DNA of 64,000 bases from JAURVT01 sp049059935 (GTDB lineage Bacteria > Actinomycetota > Actinomycetes > Propionibacteriales > Nocardioidaceae): assembly GCF_049059935.1 (NCBI RefSeq), contig NZ_JBMGQR010000008.1:1-64000 (forward strand), given 5' to 3'. Both the position numbers and the translations under genes were made by a program. Under the pieces are notes generated by a model that saw nothing but the letters and a program-made list of their open reading frames with translations, was not told where the DNA came from and did not search any database. Below, one piece after another: positions 13,880 to 22,866 of this stretch (within the stretch, counting starts at the first letter, position 1; each line of letters opens with the position of its first letter).

Positions 13880-15901
13880 TCAGTCCAGCTCGTGGGCGGC
13901 GCGGATGACGTCGACGATCCGTCCCATGATCTCGGTGAGCCCGAAGTCCTTGGGCGTGAAGACGCCCGCGACCCCCTGCTCGACGAGCCGACGGGCGTCG
14001 GAGTCCGGGACGATCCCGCCGACGATCAGCGGCACGTCGTCCAGGCCCGCCTCGCGCATGCCCGCGATGACCTCGGGCACCAGCTCCATGTGCGACCCCG
14101 ACAGGATCGACAGGCCGACGCAGTGCACGTCCTCGGCCACGGCGGCCGCGACGATCTCGGCCGGGGTGAGCCGGATGCCCTGGTAGACCACCTCGAACCC
14201 GGCGTCCCGGGCGCGGACGGCCACCTGCTCGGCGCCGTTGGAGTGCCCGTCGAGGCCGGGCTTGCCGACGAGCAGCCGCAGCCGCGAGCCGATCTGCTCG
14301 CCCGTCTGCCGGACGCGGGCACGCACGGCGGTGAGCTCGGCCCCGGCCTCGGCGGTGCCGACGCCGCCCGACACCCCGGTGGGGGCCCGGAACTCGCCGA
14401 ACACCTCGCGCAGGGTGCCGGCCCACTCCCCCGTCGTCGCGCCCGCGCGCGCGGCCTCCAGGGTGGCGGACATCAGGTTGGTGTCGGTCTTGGCCTCCGA
14501 GCGCAGACGGTCCAGGGCGGCCTCGACGGCGCCCTCGTCCCGCTGGGCACGCCAGGCCTCCAGCGCGGCCACGGCGCTCGCCTCGGCCTCGGGGTCGGCG
14601 GCCTGGATCGCGGTGTCGGGGTCGGCGGTCAGGGGCGACGGCTCGGTCTCGGTGTACTTGTTCACACCGACGACGGTGATCTCGCCGGACTCGATCCGGG
14701 CCCGACGCTCCGAGTGCGACGCCACCAGCGCCGACTTCATGTACCCGGACTCCACGGCGGCGATCGCCCCACCCAGCGCCTGGACGCGGTCGATCTCGGC
14801 GGTAGCGCCCTCGACGAGCTCGGCGACCTTGGCCTCGATCACGTGCGAGCCGTCGAAGATGTCGTCGTGCTCGAGCAGGTCGGACTCGAAGGCCAGCACC
14901 TGCTGCAGCCGCAGCGACCACTGCTGGTCGAACGGTCGCGGCAGCCCGAGGGCCTCGTTCCAGGCCGGCAGCTGGACGGCGCGGGCGCGGGCGTCCTTGC
15001 TCAGCGTCACGCCCAGCATCTCCAGGACGATGCGCTGCACGTTGTTCTCGGGCTGCGCCTCGGTGAGCCCGAGCGAGTTGACCTGCACGCCGTAGCGCAG
15101 CCGACGCATCTTGGGGTCCTCGACGCCGTAGCGCTCGTGGGTGATCTGGTCCCACAGGCGCGAGAACGCGCGCATCTTGCACGTCTCCTCGATGAAGCGG
15201 ACGCCGGAGTTGACGAAGAACGAGATCCGTCCGACGACCCTGCCGAAGTCGGCCTCGTCGACCTGGCCGGAGTCGCGCACGGCGTCCAGGACCGCGATCG
15301 CGGTGCACAGGGCGTAGGCGAGCTCCTGGACGGGCGTCGCGCCGGCCTCCTGCAGGTGGTAGCTGCAGATGTTGAGCGGGTTCCACCTCGGGATGGTCGC
15401 GACGGTGTACGCGATCATGTCGGTGGTCAGCCGCAGGGAGTGCTCGGGCGGGAAGACGTACGTCCCGCGCGACAGGTACTCCTTGATGATGTCGTTCTGC
15501 GTGGTGCCGGTGAGCTGCGCGCAGACCGCCGAGACGTCCTCGCCCGCGGCCTCGGCCTGCTCCTCGGCGGCCACCTGGTAGAGCGCGAGCAGCCACATCG
15601 CGGTGGCGTTGATCGTCATCGAGGTGTTCATGCCCGTCAACGGGATGCCCTCGAACAGGCGGCGCATCTCGCCCAGGTCCGGGACGGGCACGCCGACCTT
15701 GCCGACCTCGCCGCGGCTCAGGACGTGGTCGGGGTCGTACCCGGTCTGCGTCGGCAGGTCGAAGGCGACCGACAGACCGGTCTGCCCCTTGGCCAGGTTG
15801 CGGCGGTACAGCGCGTTGGACCCCGCCGCGGAGCTGTGCCCCGCGTAGGTGCGCATCACCCAGGGGCGGTCGCGGTCGGGCACGGGCGTCGGCTCGGACA
15901 T
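13880..15901 (-). CDS. ecm: Ethylmalonyl-CoA mutase (MeaA/Ecm)
   Basis: A 673-residue B12-dependent mutase. The N-terminal TIM barrel starts with WVMRTYAGHSSAAGSNALYR and SVAFDLPTQTGYDPDHVLSR, the signature that separates Ecm from methylmalonyl-CoA mutase. The C-terminal cobalamin domain has the base-off motif KPGLDGHSNGAEQ (about residues 545-557) with its Asp-x-His-x2-Gly core, then LSGSH and GGIVP. It isomerises (2R)-ethylmalonyl-CoA to (2S)-methylsuccinyl-CoA. With ccr it forms the core of the ethylmalonyl-CoA pathway; its AdoCbl would come from the adenosyltransferase at 16373. Mesaconyl-CoA steps are not in the window. Confidence 0.94.
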   Translation of the reverse strand: MSEPTPVPDRDRPWVMRTYAGHSSAAGSNALYRRNLAKGQTGLSVAFDLPTQTGYDPDHVLSRGEVGKVGVPVPDLGEMRRLFEGIPLTGMNTSMTINATAMWLLALYQVAAEEQAEAAGEDVSAVCAQLTGTTQNDIIKEYLSRGTYVFPPEHSLRLTTDMIAYTVATIPRWNPLNICSYHLQEAGATPVQELAYALCTAIAVLDAVRDSGQVDEADFGRVVGRISFFVNSGVRFIEETCKMRAFSRLWDQITHERYGVEDPKMRRLRYGVQVNSLGLTEAQPENNVQRIVLEMLGVTLSKDARARAVQLPAWNEALGLPRPFDQQWSLRLQQVLAFESDLLEHDDIFDGSHVIEAKVAELVEGATAEIDRVQALGGAIAAVESGYMKSALVASHSERRARIESGEITVVGVNKYTETEPSPLTADPDTAIQAADPEAEASAVAALEAWRAQRDEGAVEAALDRLRSEAKTDTNLMSATLEAARAGATTGEWAGTLREVFGEFRAPTGVSGGVGTAEAGAELTAVRARVRQTGEQIGSRLRLLVGKPGLDGHSNGAEQVAVRARDAGFEVVYQGIRLTPAEIVAAAVAEDVHCVGLSILSGSHMELVPEVIAGMREAGLDDVPLIVGGIVPDSDARRLVEQGVAGVFTPKDFGLTEIMGRIVDVIRAAHELD

Positions 15902-16016
15902 GGCGACAGGTTAGACCTAAGTGACCGGTGGGTAACGTACGCGTGAGGCGCGTCACTCCCACCGCCGGCGCACGCCCGTCCTGACAGCACACGGTGGCCC
16001 GGTGCACACTGGGCCC

Positions 16017-16346
16017 ATGGTGAGCTTCGGATCGGCCAGTCTCGGCTGGTGGTTCCTCCCCTTCGTCATCTTCGGCGTCCTGGGGGTCCTGATGCTCCTC
16101 ACCCGCTGGACCTTCTCCCCCGCCAAGCGTGCGCCGGCCCAGCCGCCGCGCTTCGGGCTGCTCGAGACCCTCGCGGAGTACCCCACCGCCGAGAAGGCCG
16201 AGGTGACGGCCCACCGGCTGCGCGTCCAGGGGATCAAGGCCTCCACCGGGCACCACGGTGGCAAGCACTACCTGCTCGTGTGGCGCAACCAGTCCGAGCT
16301 GGGCAAGGTCGCGCTCGCGCGCATCGACGGGCCCGGCAAGGCCTGA
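16017..16346 (+). CDS. Small single-pass membrane protein
   Basis: A 109-residue protein. Residues about 9-30 are hydrophobic (WWFLPFVIFGVLGVLMLLT), anchoring a soluble tail. The tail contains EYPTAEKAEVTAHRLRVQGI and YLLVWRNQSELGKVALARI, a pattern like a small alpha/beta fold that reads successive entries. No family with known function is recognised. The ATG at 16017 is chosen over the GTG at 16002 because it gives a short N-terminus before the helix. It lies 26 bases before the adenosyltransferase gene and is divergent from ecm. Confidence 0.65.
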   Translation: MVSFGSASLGWWFLPFVIFGVLGVLMLLTRWTFSPAKRAPAQPPRFGLLETLAEYPTAEKAEVTAHRLRVQGIKASTGHHGGKHYLLVWRNQSELGKVALARIDGPGKA

Positions 16347-16372
16347 GCGTCCCGTCGCCCTAGGGTGGCTGC

Positions 16373-16945
16373 ATGGTCAACCTGACGCGCATCTACACCC
16401 GCACCGGTGACGACGGCACGACGTCGCTCGGCGACATGAGCCGCACCTCCAAGCAGGACACGCGCCTGCTCGCGTACGCCGACGTCGACGAGGCCAACTC
16501 GCACCTCGGCCACGCGATCGCGCTCGGCGCCCTCGACGACGACGTGGTGGCGGTGCTCCGACACGTGCAGAACGACCTGTTCGACGTCGGGGCCGACCTG
16601 TCGTGCCCGATCGTGGAGAACCCCGAGTTCCCGCCCCTGCGCGTGGAGCCGGACTACGTGGACCGCCTCGAGGGCTGGTGCGACACCTACAACGACCAGC
16701 TCGAGAAGCTGCGCTCGTTCATCCTCCCCGGGGGGACGCCGACGGCGGCCGTGCTGCACGTGGCCCGTACCGTCACGCGCCGCGCCGAGCGCTCGTCGTG
16801 GGCCGCGGTCGCCGACCACCCCGACACCACCAGCGTCCTGCCGGCCAAGTACCTCAACCGCCTCAGCGACCTGCTGTTCATCCTCGCCCGCTACGCCAAC
16901 CTCGCCGACGGCGACATCCTCTGGGTCCCCGGCGGCGACCGGTGA
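16373..16945 (+). CDS. Cob(I)yrinic acid a,c-diamide adenosyltransferase (PduO type)
   Basis: A 190-residue PduO-type ATP:corrinoid adenosyltransferase. It begins IYTRTGDDGTTSLGDMSRTS, the N-terminal ATP-binding segment, and continues with ADVDEANSHLGH and FILPGGTPTAAVLHVARTV, then RRAERS, which supplies the conserved Arg and Glu of the active site. It makes adenosylcobalamin, the cofactor of Ecm at 13880. TAGGGT at 16361-16366 is 6 bases before the ATG, so the transcript may be leaderless. M. tuberculosis carries the same gene (Rv1314c) beside DUF2550 and atp genes. Confidence 0.94.
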   Translation: MVNLTRIYTRTGDDGTTSLGDMSRTSKQDTRLLAYADVDEANSHLGHAIALGALDDDVVAVLRHVQNDLFDVGADLSCPIVENPEFPPLRVEPDYVDRLEGWCDTYNDQLEKLRSFILPGGTPTAAVLHVARTVTRRAERSSWAAVADHPDTTSVLPAKYLNRLSDLLFILARYANLADGDILWVPGGDR

Positions 16946-16949
16946 CGCC

Positions 16950-17024
16950 CCCGTCCGCGATCTGAAGCCTTGTGGTGCTCACAACCGCTCGATGAGCACC
17001 CGAAGGCATCAGATCGCGGACGGG
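16950..17024. repeat. Long near-perfect inverted repeat between convergent genes
   Basis: A 32-bp left arm (16950-16981, starting CCCGTCCGCGATCTGA) pairs with 16993-17024 with three mismatches and an 11-base loop. It lies exactly between the stop of the adenosyltransferase gene and that of the DUF2550 gene. A bidirectional terminator is likely. Its sequence is unlike the 57-bp element, so it is a separate type. Confidence 0.75.
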
Positions 17025-17042
17025 AGAGATGCTCGGTGGTCC

Positions 17043-17489
17043 TCAGATGACGCGGCTGGAGTCTCGGCCGGGGGGCGCGGACTCGAGCCAGGCCAGCAGG
17101 CCGGTGAGGGCGCTGGGGCTGAGGGCGAACTGCACGGGTCCGTCGACGGTCGTGCACTCGACGATGACCGCACCCGCGTGCAGCGAGTAGGCCTCGTTCT
17201 GGTCGGGGTCGCGACGGCGCACCACCTCGACGCGTCCGCGCTCGAAGCGTCGGCGCGGGCGGGGCGAGAGCGAGAACACCCTGAACCACTCCAGGTGGGT
17301 GTCGTTGAAGCGACCCACGCCGAGCATCCACCCGCGCAGGCCGCCGCCCTCGCGCTCGTTGACGCTGAGGTCGAACGTGGGGTGGTGGCGCGACACCACG
17401 CGGCGTCGCACCACCAGCCCGAGGAGGAGCAGCAGGACCACTCCGACGATCACGCCGAACGAGTCGAGCAACCACAGCCAGAACGGCAC
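17043..17489 (-). CDS. DUF2550 domain membrane protein
   Basis: A 148-residue protein with one N-terminal transmembrane helix (about residues 4-25) and a soluble domain with GWMLGVGRFNDTHLEWFRVF. This matches DUF2550, a family found almost only downstream of actinobacterial atpC, as here. The genomic tie to F-type ATP synthase is conserved but its function is unknown. It is separated from atpC by 67 bases containing a hairpin, so it is partly uncoupled from the operon. Confidence 0.85.
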   Translation of the reverse strand: MPFWLWLLDSFGVIVGVVLLLLLGLVVRRRVVSRHHPTFDLSVNEREGGGLRGWMLGVGRFNDTHLEWFRVFSLSPRPRRRFERGRVEVVRRRDPDQNEAYSLHAGAVIVECTTVDGPVQFALSPSALTGLLAWLESAPPGRDSSRVI

Positions 17490-17512
17490 CGCGCCTCCTC
17501 CTCGTCAGGGTC

Positions 17513-17532
17513 GGCCCCGCTGGTGCGGGGCC
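17513..17532 (-). terminator. Hairpin between atpC and DUF2550
   Basis: GGCCCCGC (17513-17520), loop TGGT, GCGGGGCC (17525-17532) form a perfect 8-bp stem. It lies downstream of the atpC stop on the minus strand, a position suited to terminate most atp transcripts. Confidence 0.65.
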
Positions 17533-17556
17533 CCGGCGGCCGGCCGTCGGGGTGAG

Positions 17557-17952
17557 CTAGCCGGCCATCTCCACGGCCCGGACCTTGGCCTCGGCGCGGG
17601 CGAGGCGCTCCTGCGCCTCGGCCTCGTCCAGACCGTCGGCCTTGGCCTTCTCGACGTCGGCCTTGGCCTGCTCGACGTCGATCTCGTGCGACATCTGTGC
17701 ATCCTCGGACAGGATCGAGACCCGGTCGTCGGCGATGGAGAGGAAGCCCCCCTCCACCGCCGCGAACCACGTCTCGCCGTCCTCGGTGTCGATCTCCACG
17801 ACGCCGTCGACGAGCAGCGACAGCACGGGCGCGTGCCCGGGCAGGACGCCGATGTCGCCCTCGACGGTGCGCGCGACGATCGTCTTGGCCTCGCCGGACC
17901 ACACGGTCCGGTCGGCCGCGACGAGCTCGACGTGCAGGGTGCTGTCAGCCAT
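17557..17952 (-). CDS. atpC: F1 ATP synthase epsilon subunit
   Basis: A 131-residue protein. The N-terminal beta sandwich shows LHVELVAADRTVWSGEAKTI and GDIGVLPGHAPVLSLL, the characteristic epsilon motif. The C-terminal pair of helices includes AEAQERLARAEAKV. Epsilon links gamma to the c-ring and inhibits ATP hydrolysis. It follows atpD by 9 bases and is the last atp gene of the operon. Confidence 0.96.
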   Translation of the reverse strand: MADSTLHVELVAADRTVWSGEAKTIVARTVEGDIGVLPGHAPVLSLLVDGVVEIDTEDGETWFAAVEGGFLSIADDRVSILSEDAQMSHEIDVEQAKADVEKAKADGLDEAEAQERLARAEAKVRAVEMAG

Positions 17953-17961
17953 GCCGGTGCC

Positions 17962-19419
17962 TCAGGAGTTCTTCTGGATGTCGGCCCACTTCGCGTCGAC
18001 GTCCTCGAGACCGCCGCACATGAAGAAGGCCTGCTCGGCCACGTGGTCGTAGTCGCCGTCGCAGATCTTGGTGAAGGCGTCGATGGTCTCGTCGAGCGGG
18101 ACCGTGGAGCCCTCGATGCCGGTGAACTGCTTGGCCACGTACGTGTTCTGCGACAGGAAGCGCTGGATGCGGCGCGCCCGGTTGACGACGACCTTGTCCT
18201 CCTCGGACAGCTCGTCGACACCGAGGATCGCGATGATGTCCTGCAGCTCCTTGTTGCGCTGGAGGATCTGCTTGACGCGCGTCGCGGTGTTGTAGTGGTC
18301 CGCCGAGATGTACCGGGGGTCCAGGATCCGCGACGTCGAGGTCAGCGGGTCCACAGCCGGGTAGATGCCCATCGAGGCGATCTCACGGTTCAGCTCGGTC
18401 GTGGCGTCCAGGTGCGCGAACGTGGTGGCCGGCGCCGGGTCGGTGTAGTCGTCGGCGGGCACGTAGATCGCCTGCATCGAGGTGATCGAGTGGCCGCGCG
18501 TCGAGGTGATCCGCTCCTGCAGCGTGCCCATCTCGTCGGCCAGCGTGGGCTGGTAGCCCACCGCGGACGGCATGCGGCCGAGCAGCGTGGAGACCTCGGA
18601 GCCCGCCTGGGTGAACCGGAAGATGTTGTCGATGAACAGCAGCACGTCCTGGTTCTGGACGTCGCGGAAGTACTCGGCCATGGTCAGGGCCGAGAGGGCG
18701 ACGCGCAGGCGCGCGCCCGGCGGCTCATCCATCTGACCGAAGACGAGCGCGGTCTGTCCGAGGACGCCCGACTCCTCCATCTCCTCGATGAGGTCGTTGC
18801 CCTCGCGGGTGCGCTCGCCGACACCGGCGAACACCGACACACCACCGTGGTCGCGGGCGACACGGGCGATCATCTCCTGGATGAGCACCGTCTTGCCGAC
18901 GCCGGCGCCGCCGAACAGGCCGATCTTTCCGCCGAGGACGTAGGGCGTCAGCAGGTCGATGACCTTGATGCCGGTCTGGAACATCTCGGTCTTGGACTCG
19001 AGGGTGTCGAACGCCGGCGCCTTGCGGTGGATGCCCCACCGCTCCTCGACCTCGAAGGTCTCGCCCTCCTTGAGGTTCAGCACGTCGCCGGTGGTGTTGA
19101 ACACCTTGCCGAGCGTGGCGTCGCCGACCGGGACGCTGATCGGGCCGCCGGTGTCGGTGACGGGCGCGCCGCGGACGATGCCGTCGGTGGGCTTCAGCGA
19201 GATGGCCTTGACCATGCCGTCGCCGATGTGCTGGGCGACCTCGAGGGTCAGCGTGGCCTTGACGCCACCGACCTCGGTGTCGACGGTCAGCGCGTTGTAC
19301 ATGTCGGGGATGGAATCGACGGGGAACTCGATGTCGAGGACCGGGCCGATGACCCGCGCGACGCGGCCGGTGGCCCCGCCCGCCTGGGTGGTGGACTCTT
19401 CGTTGATCGTGGCAGTCAT
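17962..19419 (-). CDS. atpD: F1 ATP synthase beta subunit
   Basis: A 485-residue catalytic beta subunit, of typical length. The P-loop GGAGVGKTVLIQEMI, the catalytic GERTREG, LLFIDNIFRFTQAGSEVS (Walker B) and YVPADDYTDPAP are all present, so the site looks active. The ATG at 19419 is preferred because it is 5 bases after the atpG stop; a GTG at 19428 would overlap that stop and add a three-residue extension. It occupies three of the six sites of the F1 hexamer. Confidence 0.97.
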   Translation of the reverse strand: MTATINEESTTQAGGATGRVARVIGPVLDIEFPVDSIPDMYNALTVDTEVGGVKATLTLEVAQHIGDGMVKAISLKPTDGIVRGAPVTDTGGPISVPVGDATLGKVFNTTGDVLNLKEGETFEVEERWGIHRKAPAFDTLESKTEMFQTGIKVIDLLTPYVLGGKIGLFGGAGVGKTVLIQEMIARVARDHGGVSVFAGVGERTREGNDLIEEMEESGVLGQTALVFGQMDEPPGARLRVALSALTMAEYFRDVQNQDVLLFIDNIFRFTQAGSEVSTLLGRMPSAVGYQPTLADEMGTLQERITSTRGHSITSMQAIYVPADDYTDPAPATTFAHLDATTELNREIASMGIYPAVDPLTSTSRILDPRYISADHYNTATRVKQILQRNKELQDIIAILGVDELSEEDKVVVNRARRIQRFLSQNTYVAKQFTGIEGSTVPLDETIDAFTKICDGDYDHVAEQAFFMCGGLEDVDAKWADIQKNS

Positions 19420-19424
19420 CTCTC

Positions 19425-20357
19425 TCACTCACTCCCCGCAGTCGCGTCGGCGAGCGCGCTCGCGCCACCGACGATCTCGCTGATCTCCTGGGTGATGCCG
19501 GCCTGGCGGGCCTGGTTGGCGATTCGTGTGTACTTCTGGATGAGGTCCTCGGCGTTGTCCGTCGCGGACTTCATCGCCCGCTGGCGGGCGGCGAGCTCGG
19601 ACGCGGCCGCCTGCAGCAGGCAGAAGTAGATCCGGCTGTTGACGTACTGCGGGAGCAGCGCGTCGAGGACCTCCGACGGCGACGGCTCGAACTCGTACAG
19701 CGGCAGGACCTCGCCCTCGTCGGGCTTCTCCTCCCCCTCGACGACCTCGAGCGGCAGCAGCCGGATGACGTCCGGCGTCTGCACCAGCATGGACTTGAAG
19801 CGGGTGAAGACGATGTGCAGCTCGTCGACCGCCCGCTCGGGGTGCTCGGCCTCGGAGTCCTCGGCGTCGGTGTTGAACGACGCGACGAGGGTGTTGCCGA
19901 TCTCGCGGGCGTTCTCGTAGGCCGGCTTGTCCGAGAAGCCGGTCCACGACTCGATCAGCGGGCGCTGGCGGAAGTTGTAGTACTGCAGCGCCTTGCGGCC
20001 GGTGACGTAGAGGTCGACCTCCTTGCCCTCGCCGCGGAGCTTCTCGTTGAGGCGCTCGGCCTCCTTCAGCACCGCGGACGAGTAGGCCCCCGCCAGGCCG
20101 CGGTCACTGGTGACGACCAGGACCGCGGCACGCTTGGGGTTCTCGGCCTCGGTGGTCAGCGGGTGGTCGACGTTGGAGAACGTCGCCACCGCCGACACCG
20201 CGCGCGTCAGCTCACGGGCGTACGGCGCTGCCGCCGTGGCCTGCTGCTGCGCCTTGATGATCCGGGACGCAGCGATGAGCTCCATGGCGCGCGTGATCTT
20301 CTTGGTCGCCTGAGTCGACCTGATCCGTGCGCGGTACTCGCGGAGCGATGCTGCCAT
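19425..20357 (-). CDS. atpG: F1 ATP synthase gamma subunit
   Basis: A 310-residue gamma subunit, the rotating shaft. The N-terminal helix AASLREYRARIRSTQATKKI and the C-terminal SELAARQRAMKSATDNA and TRIANQARQAGITQEI form the coiled coil within alpha3-beta3. The acidic insert AEDSEAEHPERAVDELHIVF is in the peripheral domain. It starts 3 bases after the atpA stop and has a basic, typical N-terminus. Confidence 0.96.
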   Translation of the reverse strand: MAASLREYRARIRSTQATKKITRAMELIAASRIIKAQQQATAAAPYARELTRAVSAVATFSNVDHPLTTEAENPKRAAVLVVTSDRGLAGAYSSAVLKEAERLNEKLRGEGKEVDLYVTGRKALQYYNFRQRPLIESWTGFSDKPAYENAREIGNTLVASFNTDAEDSEAEHPERAVDELHIVFTRFKSMLVQTPDVIRLLPLEVVEGEEKPDEGEVLPLYEFEPSPSEVLDALLPQYVNSRIYFCLLQAAASELAARQRAMKSATDNAEDLIQKYTRIANQARQAGITQEISEIVGGASALADATAGSE

Positions 20358-20360
20358 GGG

Positions 20361-22001
20361 TCAGCCTCGCTTCTGCTTGACGATCTGCTCCTGGTCGACG
20401 TCCTCGTCCTCGAGGGCCTCGTGCTCCTCCTTGCCGGCCTTGAGGGACTTGCCCTCGCCGGTCTCGAAGGTGTCGAGGAAGGTGTCGTAGGCGCTGACCA
20501 GGGACTCGGCCGTGTCGTCCTCGAACTTGCCCGTCTCGCGGATCGTGTCGAGGATGCCGCCCTCGGAGCGCTTCAGGTAGTCCAGGAACTCGGTCTCGAA
20601 GCGGCTGACGTCCTCCACCGGGACGACGTCGAGGCGGCCGGTGGTGCCGAGCCACAGCGAGGCGACCTGGTTCTCGACCGGGAACGGCGCGTACTGCCCC
20701 TGCTTGAACAGCTCCATCAGACGCTGGCCGCGGGCCAGCTGCTGACGCGACGCGGCGTCGAGGTCGGAGGCGAACATCGCGAACGCCTCCATCGCGCGGA
20801 ACTGAGCGAGGTCGACCTTGAGCGAGCCGGTGACCTTCTTCATCGACTTCTGCATCGCGGCACCGCCGACGCGCGACACCGAGATGCCGACGTCGACCGC
20901 CGGACGCTGGTTGGCGTTGAACAGGTCGGACTGCAGGAAGATCTGGCCGTCGGTGATCGAGATGACGTTGGTCGGGATGAACGCCGACACGTCGTTGGCC
21001 TTGGTCTCGATGATCGGCAGGCCGGTCATCGAGCCGTGGCCGAGCTCGTCGGAGAGCTTGGCGCAGCGCTCGAGCAGGCGGCTGTGCAGGTAGAACACGT
21101 CGCCCGGGTAGGCCTCGCGGCCCGGCGGGCGGCGCAGCAGCAGCGAGACGGCGCGGTAGGCGTCGGCCTGCTTGGACAGGTCGTCGAACACGATGAGGAC
21201 GTGCTTGCCCTCGTACATCCACTGCTGGCCGATGGCCGAGCCGGTGTAGGGCGCGAGGTACTTGAAGCCGGCCGAGTCCGACGCGGGCGCCGCGACGATG
21301 GTCGTGTACTCCAGGGCGCCGGCCTCCTCGAGGGCGCCACGCACCGAGGCGATCGTCGAGCCCTTCTGGCCGATGGCGACGTAGACGCAGCGGACCTGCT
21401 TGTCGGTGTCGCCGGACTCCCAGAACTGCTTCTGGTTGATGATCGTGTCGATCGCGATGGCCGTCTTGCCGGTCTGGCGGTCGCCGATGATCAGCTGACG
21501 CTGGCCGCGGCCGATGGGCGTCAGGGAGTCGATGGCCTTGAGGCCGGTCATCATCGGCTCGTGCACCGACTTGCGCTCGACCACCGAGGGCGCCTGGAGC
21601 TCGAGGGCGCGGCGGCCGCTCGTCTCGATGTCGCCGAGGCCGTCGATGGCGTTGCCGAGCGGGTCGACGACGCGGCCGAGGTAGCCGTCGCCGACGGGGA
21701 CCGAGAGGACCTCGCCGGTGCGGCGGACCTGCTGGCCCTCCTCGATGCCGGCGAAGTCGCCGAGGACGACGACGCCGATCTCGCGGACGTCGAGGTTCAG
21801 GGCGAGGCCCAGCGTGCCGTCCTCGAACTCGAGGAGCTCGTTGGCCATGGCCGACGGCAGTCCCTCGACCCGGGCGATGCCGTCGCCGGCCTCGGAGACG
21901 ATGCCGACCTCCTCGGTCTTGGTCGCCTCCGGGTTGTAGTCGGACACGAACTTCTGCAGCGCGTCGCGAATCTCGTCCGGACGGATCGTGAGCTCCGCCA
22001 T
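20361..22001 (-). CDS. atpA: F1 ATP synthase alpha subunit
   Basis: A 546-residue alpha subunit. It starts MAELTIRPDEIRDALQKFV and contains GDRQTGKTAIAIDTIINQK, the regulatory-site P-loop, then QQWMYEGKHVLIVFDDLSKQ and VGISVSRVGGAAMQKSMKKV, which are diagnostic. The C-terminal segment adds about 35 acidic residues (EDEDVDQEQIVKQKRG), common in actinobacterial alpha subunits, where this C-terminal tail limits ATP hydrolysis. It follows atpH in the standard order. Confidence 0.97.
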   Translation of the reverse strand: MAELTIRPDEIRDALQKFVSDYNPEATKTEEVGIVSEAGDGIARVEGLPSAMANELLEFEDGTLGLALNLDVREIGVVVLGDFAGIEEGQQVRRTGEVLSVPVGDGYLGRVVDPLGNAIDGLGDIETSGRRALELQAPSVVERKSVHEPMMTGLKAIDSLTPIGRGQRQLIIGDRQTGKTAIAIDTIINQKQFWESGDTDKQVRCVYVAIGQKGSTIASVRGALEEAGALEYTTIVAAPASDSAGFKYLAPYTGSAIGQQWMYEGKHVLIVFDDLSKQADAYRAVSLLLRRPPGREAYPGDVFYLHSRLLERCAKLSDELGHGSMTGLPIIETKANDVSAFIPTNVISITDGQIFLQSDLFNANQRPAVDVGISVSRVGGAAMQKSMKKVTGSLKVDLAQFRAMEAFAMFASDLDAASRQQLARGQRLMELFKQGQYAPFPVENQVASLWLGTTGRLDVVPVEDVSRFETEFLDYLKRSEGGILDTIRETGKFEDDTAESLVSAYDTFLDTFETGEGKSLKAGKEEHEALEDEDVDQEQIVKQKRG

Positions 22002-22056
22002 GTCAGTGCCTGCCTTCTCTCGTCCTGCGTGTGGAATCAGATGTCGTGGGGGACGC

Positions 22057-22866
22057 TCAGCCGCCGATGCGGCGCCTGGCGTCCTCGAGCCGTCCGGCGA
22101 CGGTGCCGTCGATGATCTCGTCACCGATCTCGACCGCGATGCCGCCGAGGACGGTGGGGTCGACGACGGTGTTGACGTGCACGTCTCGACCGTACTGCCG
22201 GCCCAGTGCCGCAGCCAGACGCTCCTTCTCCTCCTCGCCCAGCTCGTACGCGGTGCGCACGGTGGCGAGCAGGCGGGAGCGGCGGCCGGCGGCGATGTCG
22301 CCGAACTGCGCGACGGCCCGCTCGAAGGAGCCGCCGCGGGCCAGGACGGCCTGGCGCGCGAGCGCGACGGTGCCGGCCGAGGCCTTGCCGTCGAGCAGCG
22401 TGCCGACCAGCTGCAGCTTGGGTGCCGCCGGGATGGAGCGGTCGGTGAGCGAGCGGCGCAGCTCGGGGTCACCGGCGACCACCCGTCCGAAGCGGAATAG
22501 CTCGTCCTCGAGGTCGTCGAGGTGCCCGGCCTGGTCGGCGCCGACGACGTGCGCCGTGGCGCCCGCCTCCTCCAGCGCGTCGGGCAGGTCGCGCGACGAG
22601 CCCCAGCGACCGGTGACGGCCGCCGACAGCACGTCGGCCGCCGCCGAGGACACCTTGTCGCCGAAGACCTGGGCTGCGAGGCCCTGCTTGGCGGCGTCGT
22701 CGGTGGACGGGTCGGTGAGGACCCGTCGCAGCGGCGGGGCGCCGTCGAGGGCGCCCGCCACCGCGAACAGCTCGTCACCGAGCGCGGAGCTGTCCGCTCC
22801 CCCGTCGACGGCGGCGTCGACGGCGGACAGGACGGTGGCCAGCGAGCCGGCCGAGGCGCCACGCAT
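22057..22866 (-). CDS. atpH: F1 ATP synthase delta subunit
   Basis: A 269-residue delta/OSCP subunit, about 90 residues longer than the E. coli protein, as expected for actinobacteria without the mycobacterial b-delta fusion. The C-terminal portion LGRQYGRDVHVNTVVDPTVL and GGIAVEIGDEIIDGTVAGRL is the delta signature. Delta connects F1 to the peripheral stalk. The start ATG shares one base with the atpF stop (TGATG), so the two are coupled. Confidence 0.94.
   Translation of the reverse strand: MRGASAGSLATVLSAVDAAVDGGADSSALGDELFAVAGALDGAPPLRRVLTDPSTDDAAKQGLAAQVFGDKVSSAAADVLSAAVTGRWGSSRDLPDALEEAGATAHVVGADQAGHLDDLEDELFRFGRVVAGDPELRRSLTDRSIPAAPKLQLVGTLLDGKASAGTVALARQAVLARGGSFERAVAQFGDIAAGRRSRLLATVRTAYELGEEEKERLAAALGRQYGRDVHVNTVVDPTVLGGIAVEIGDEIIDGTVAGRLEDARRRIGG

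Noticed and set aside
15908..15918. IdeR-like AGGTTAGACCT palindrome before ecm
   Set aside because: Only about 11 of 19 positions fit the iron box, it touches the start codon region, and there is no reason for iron control of ecm.
19420..19428. GTG 19428 as the atpD start
   Set aside because: It would overlap the atpG stop and adds three residues; ATG 19419 fits the family N-terminus.
22002..22862. Extended N-terminus for atpA up to 22862
   Set aside because: That segment is out-of-frame atpH sequence; alpha subunits start at MAELTIRP (22001).
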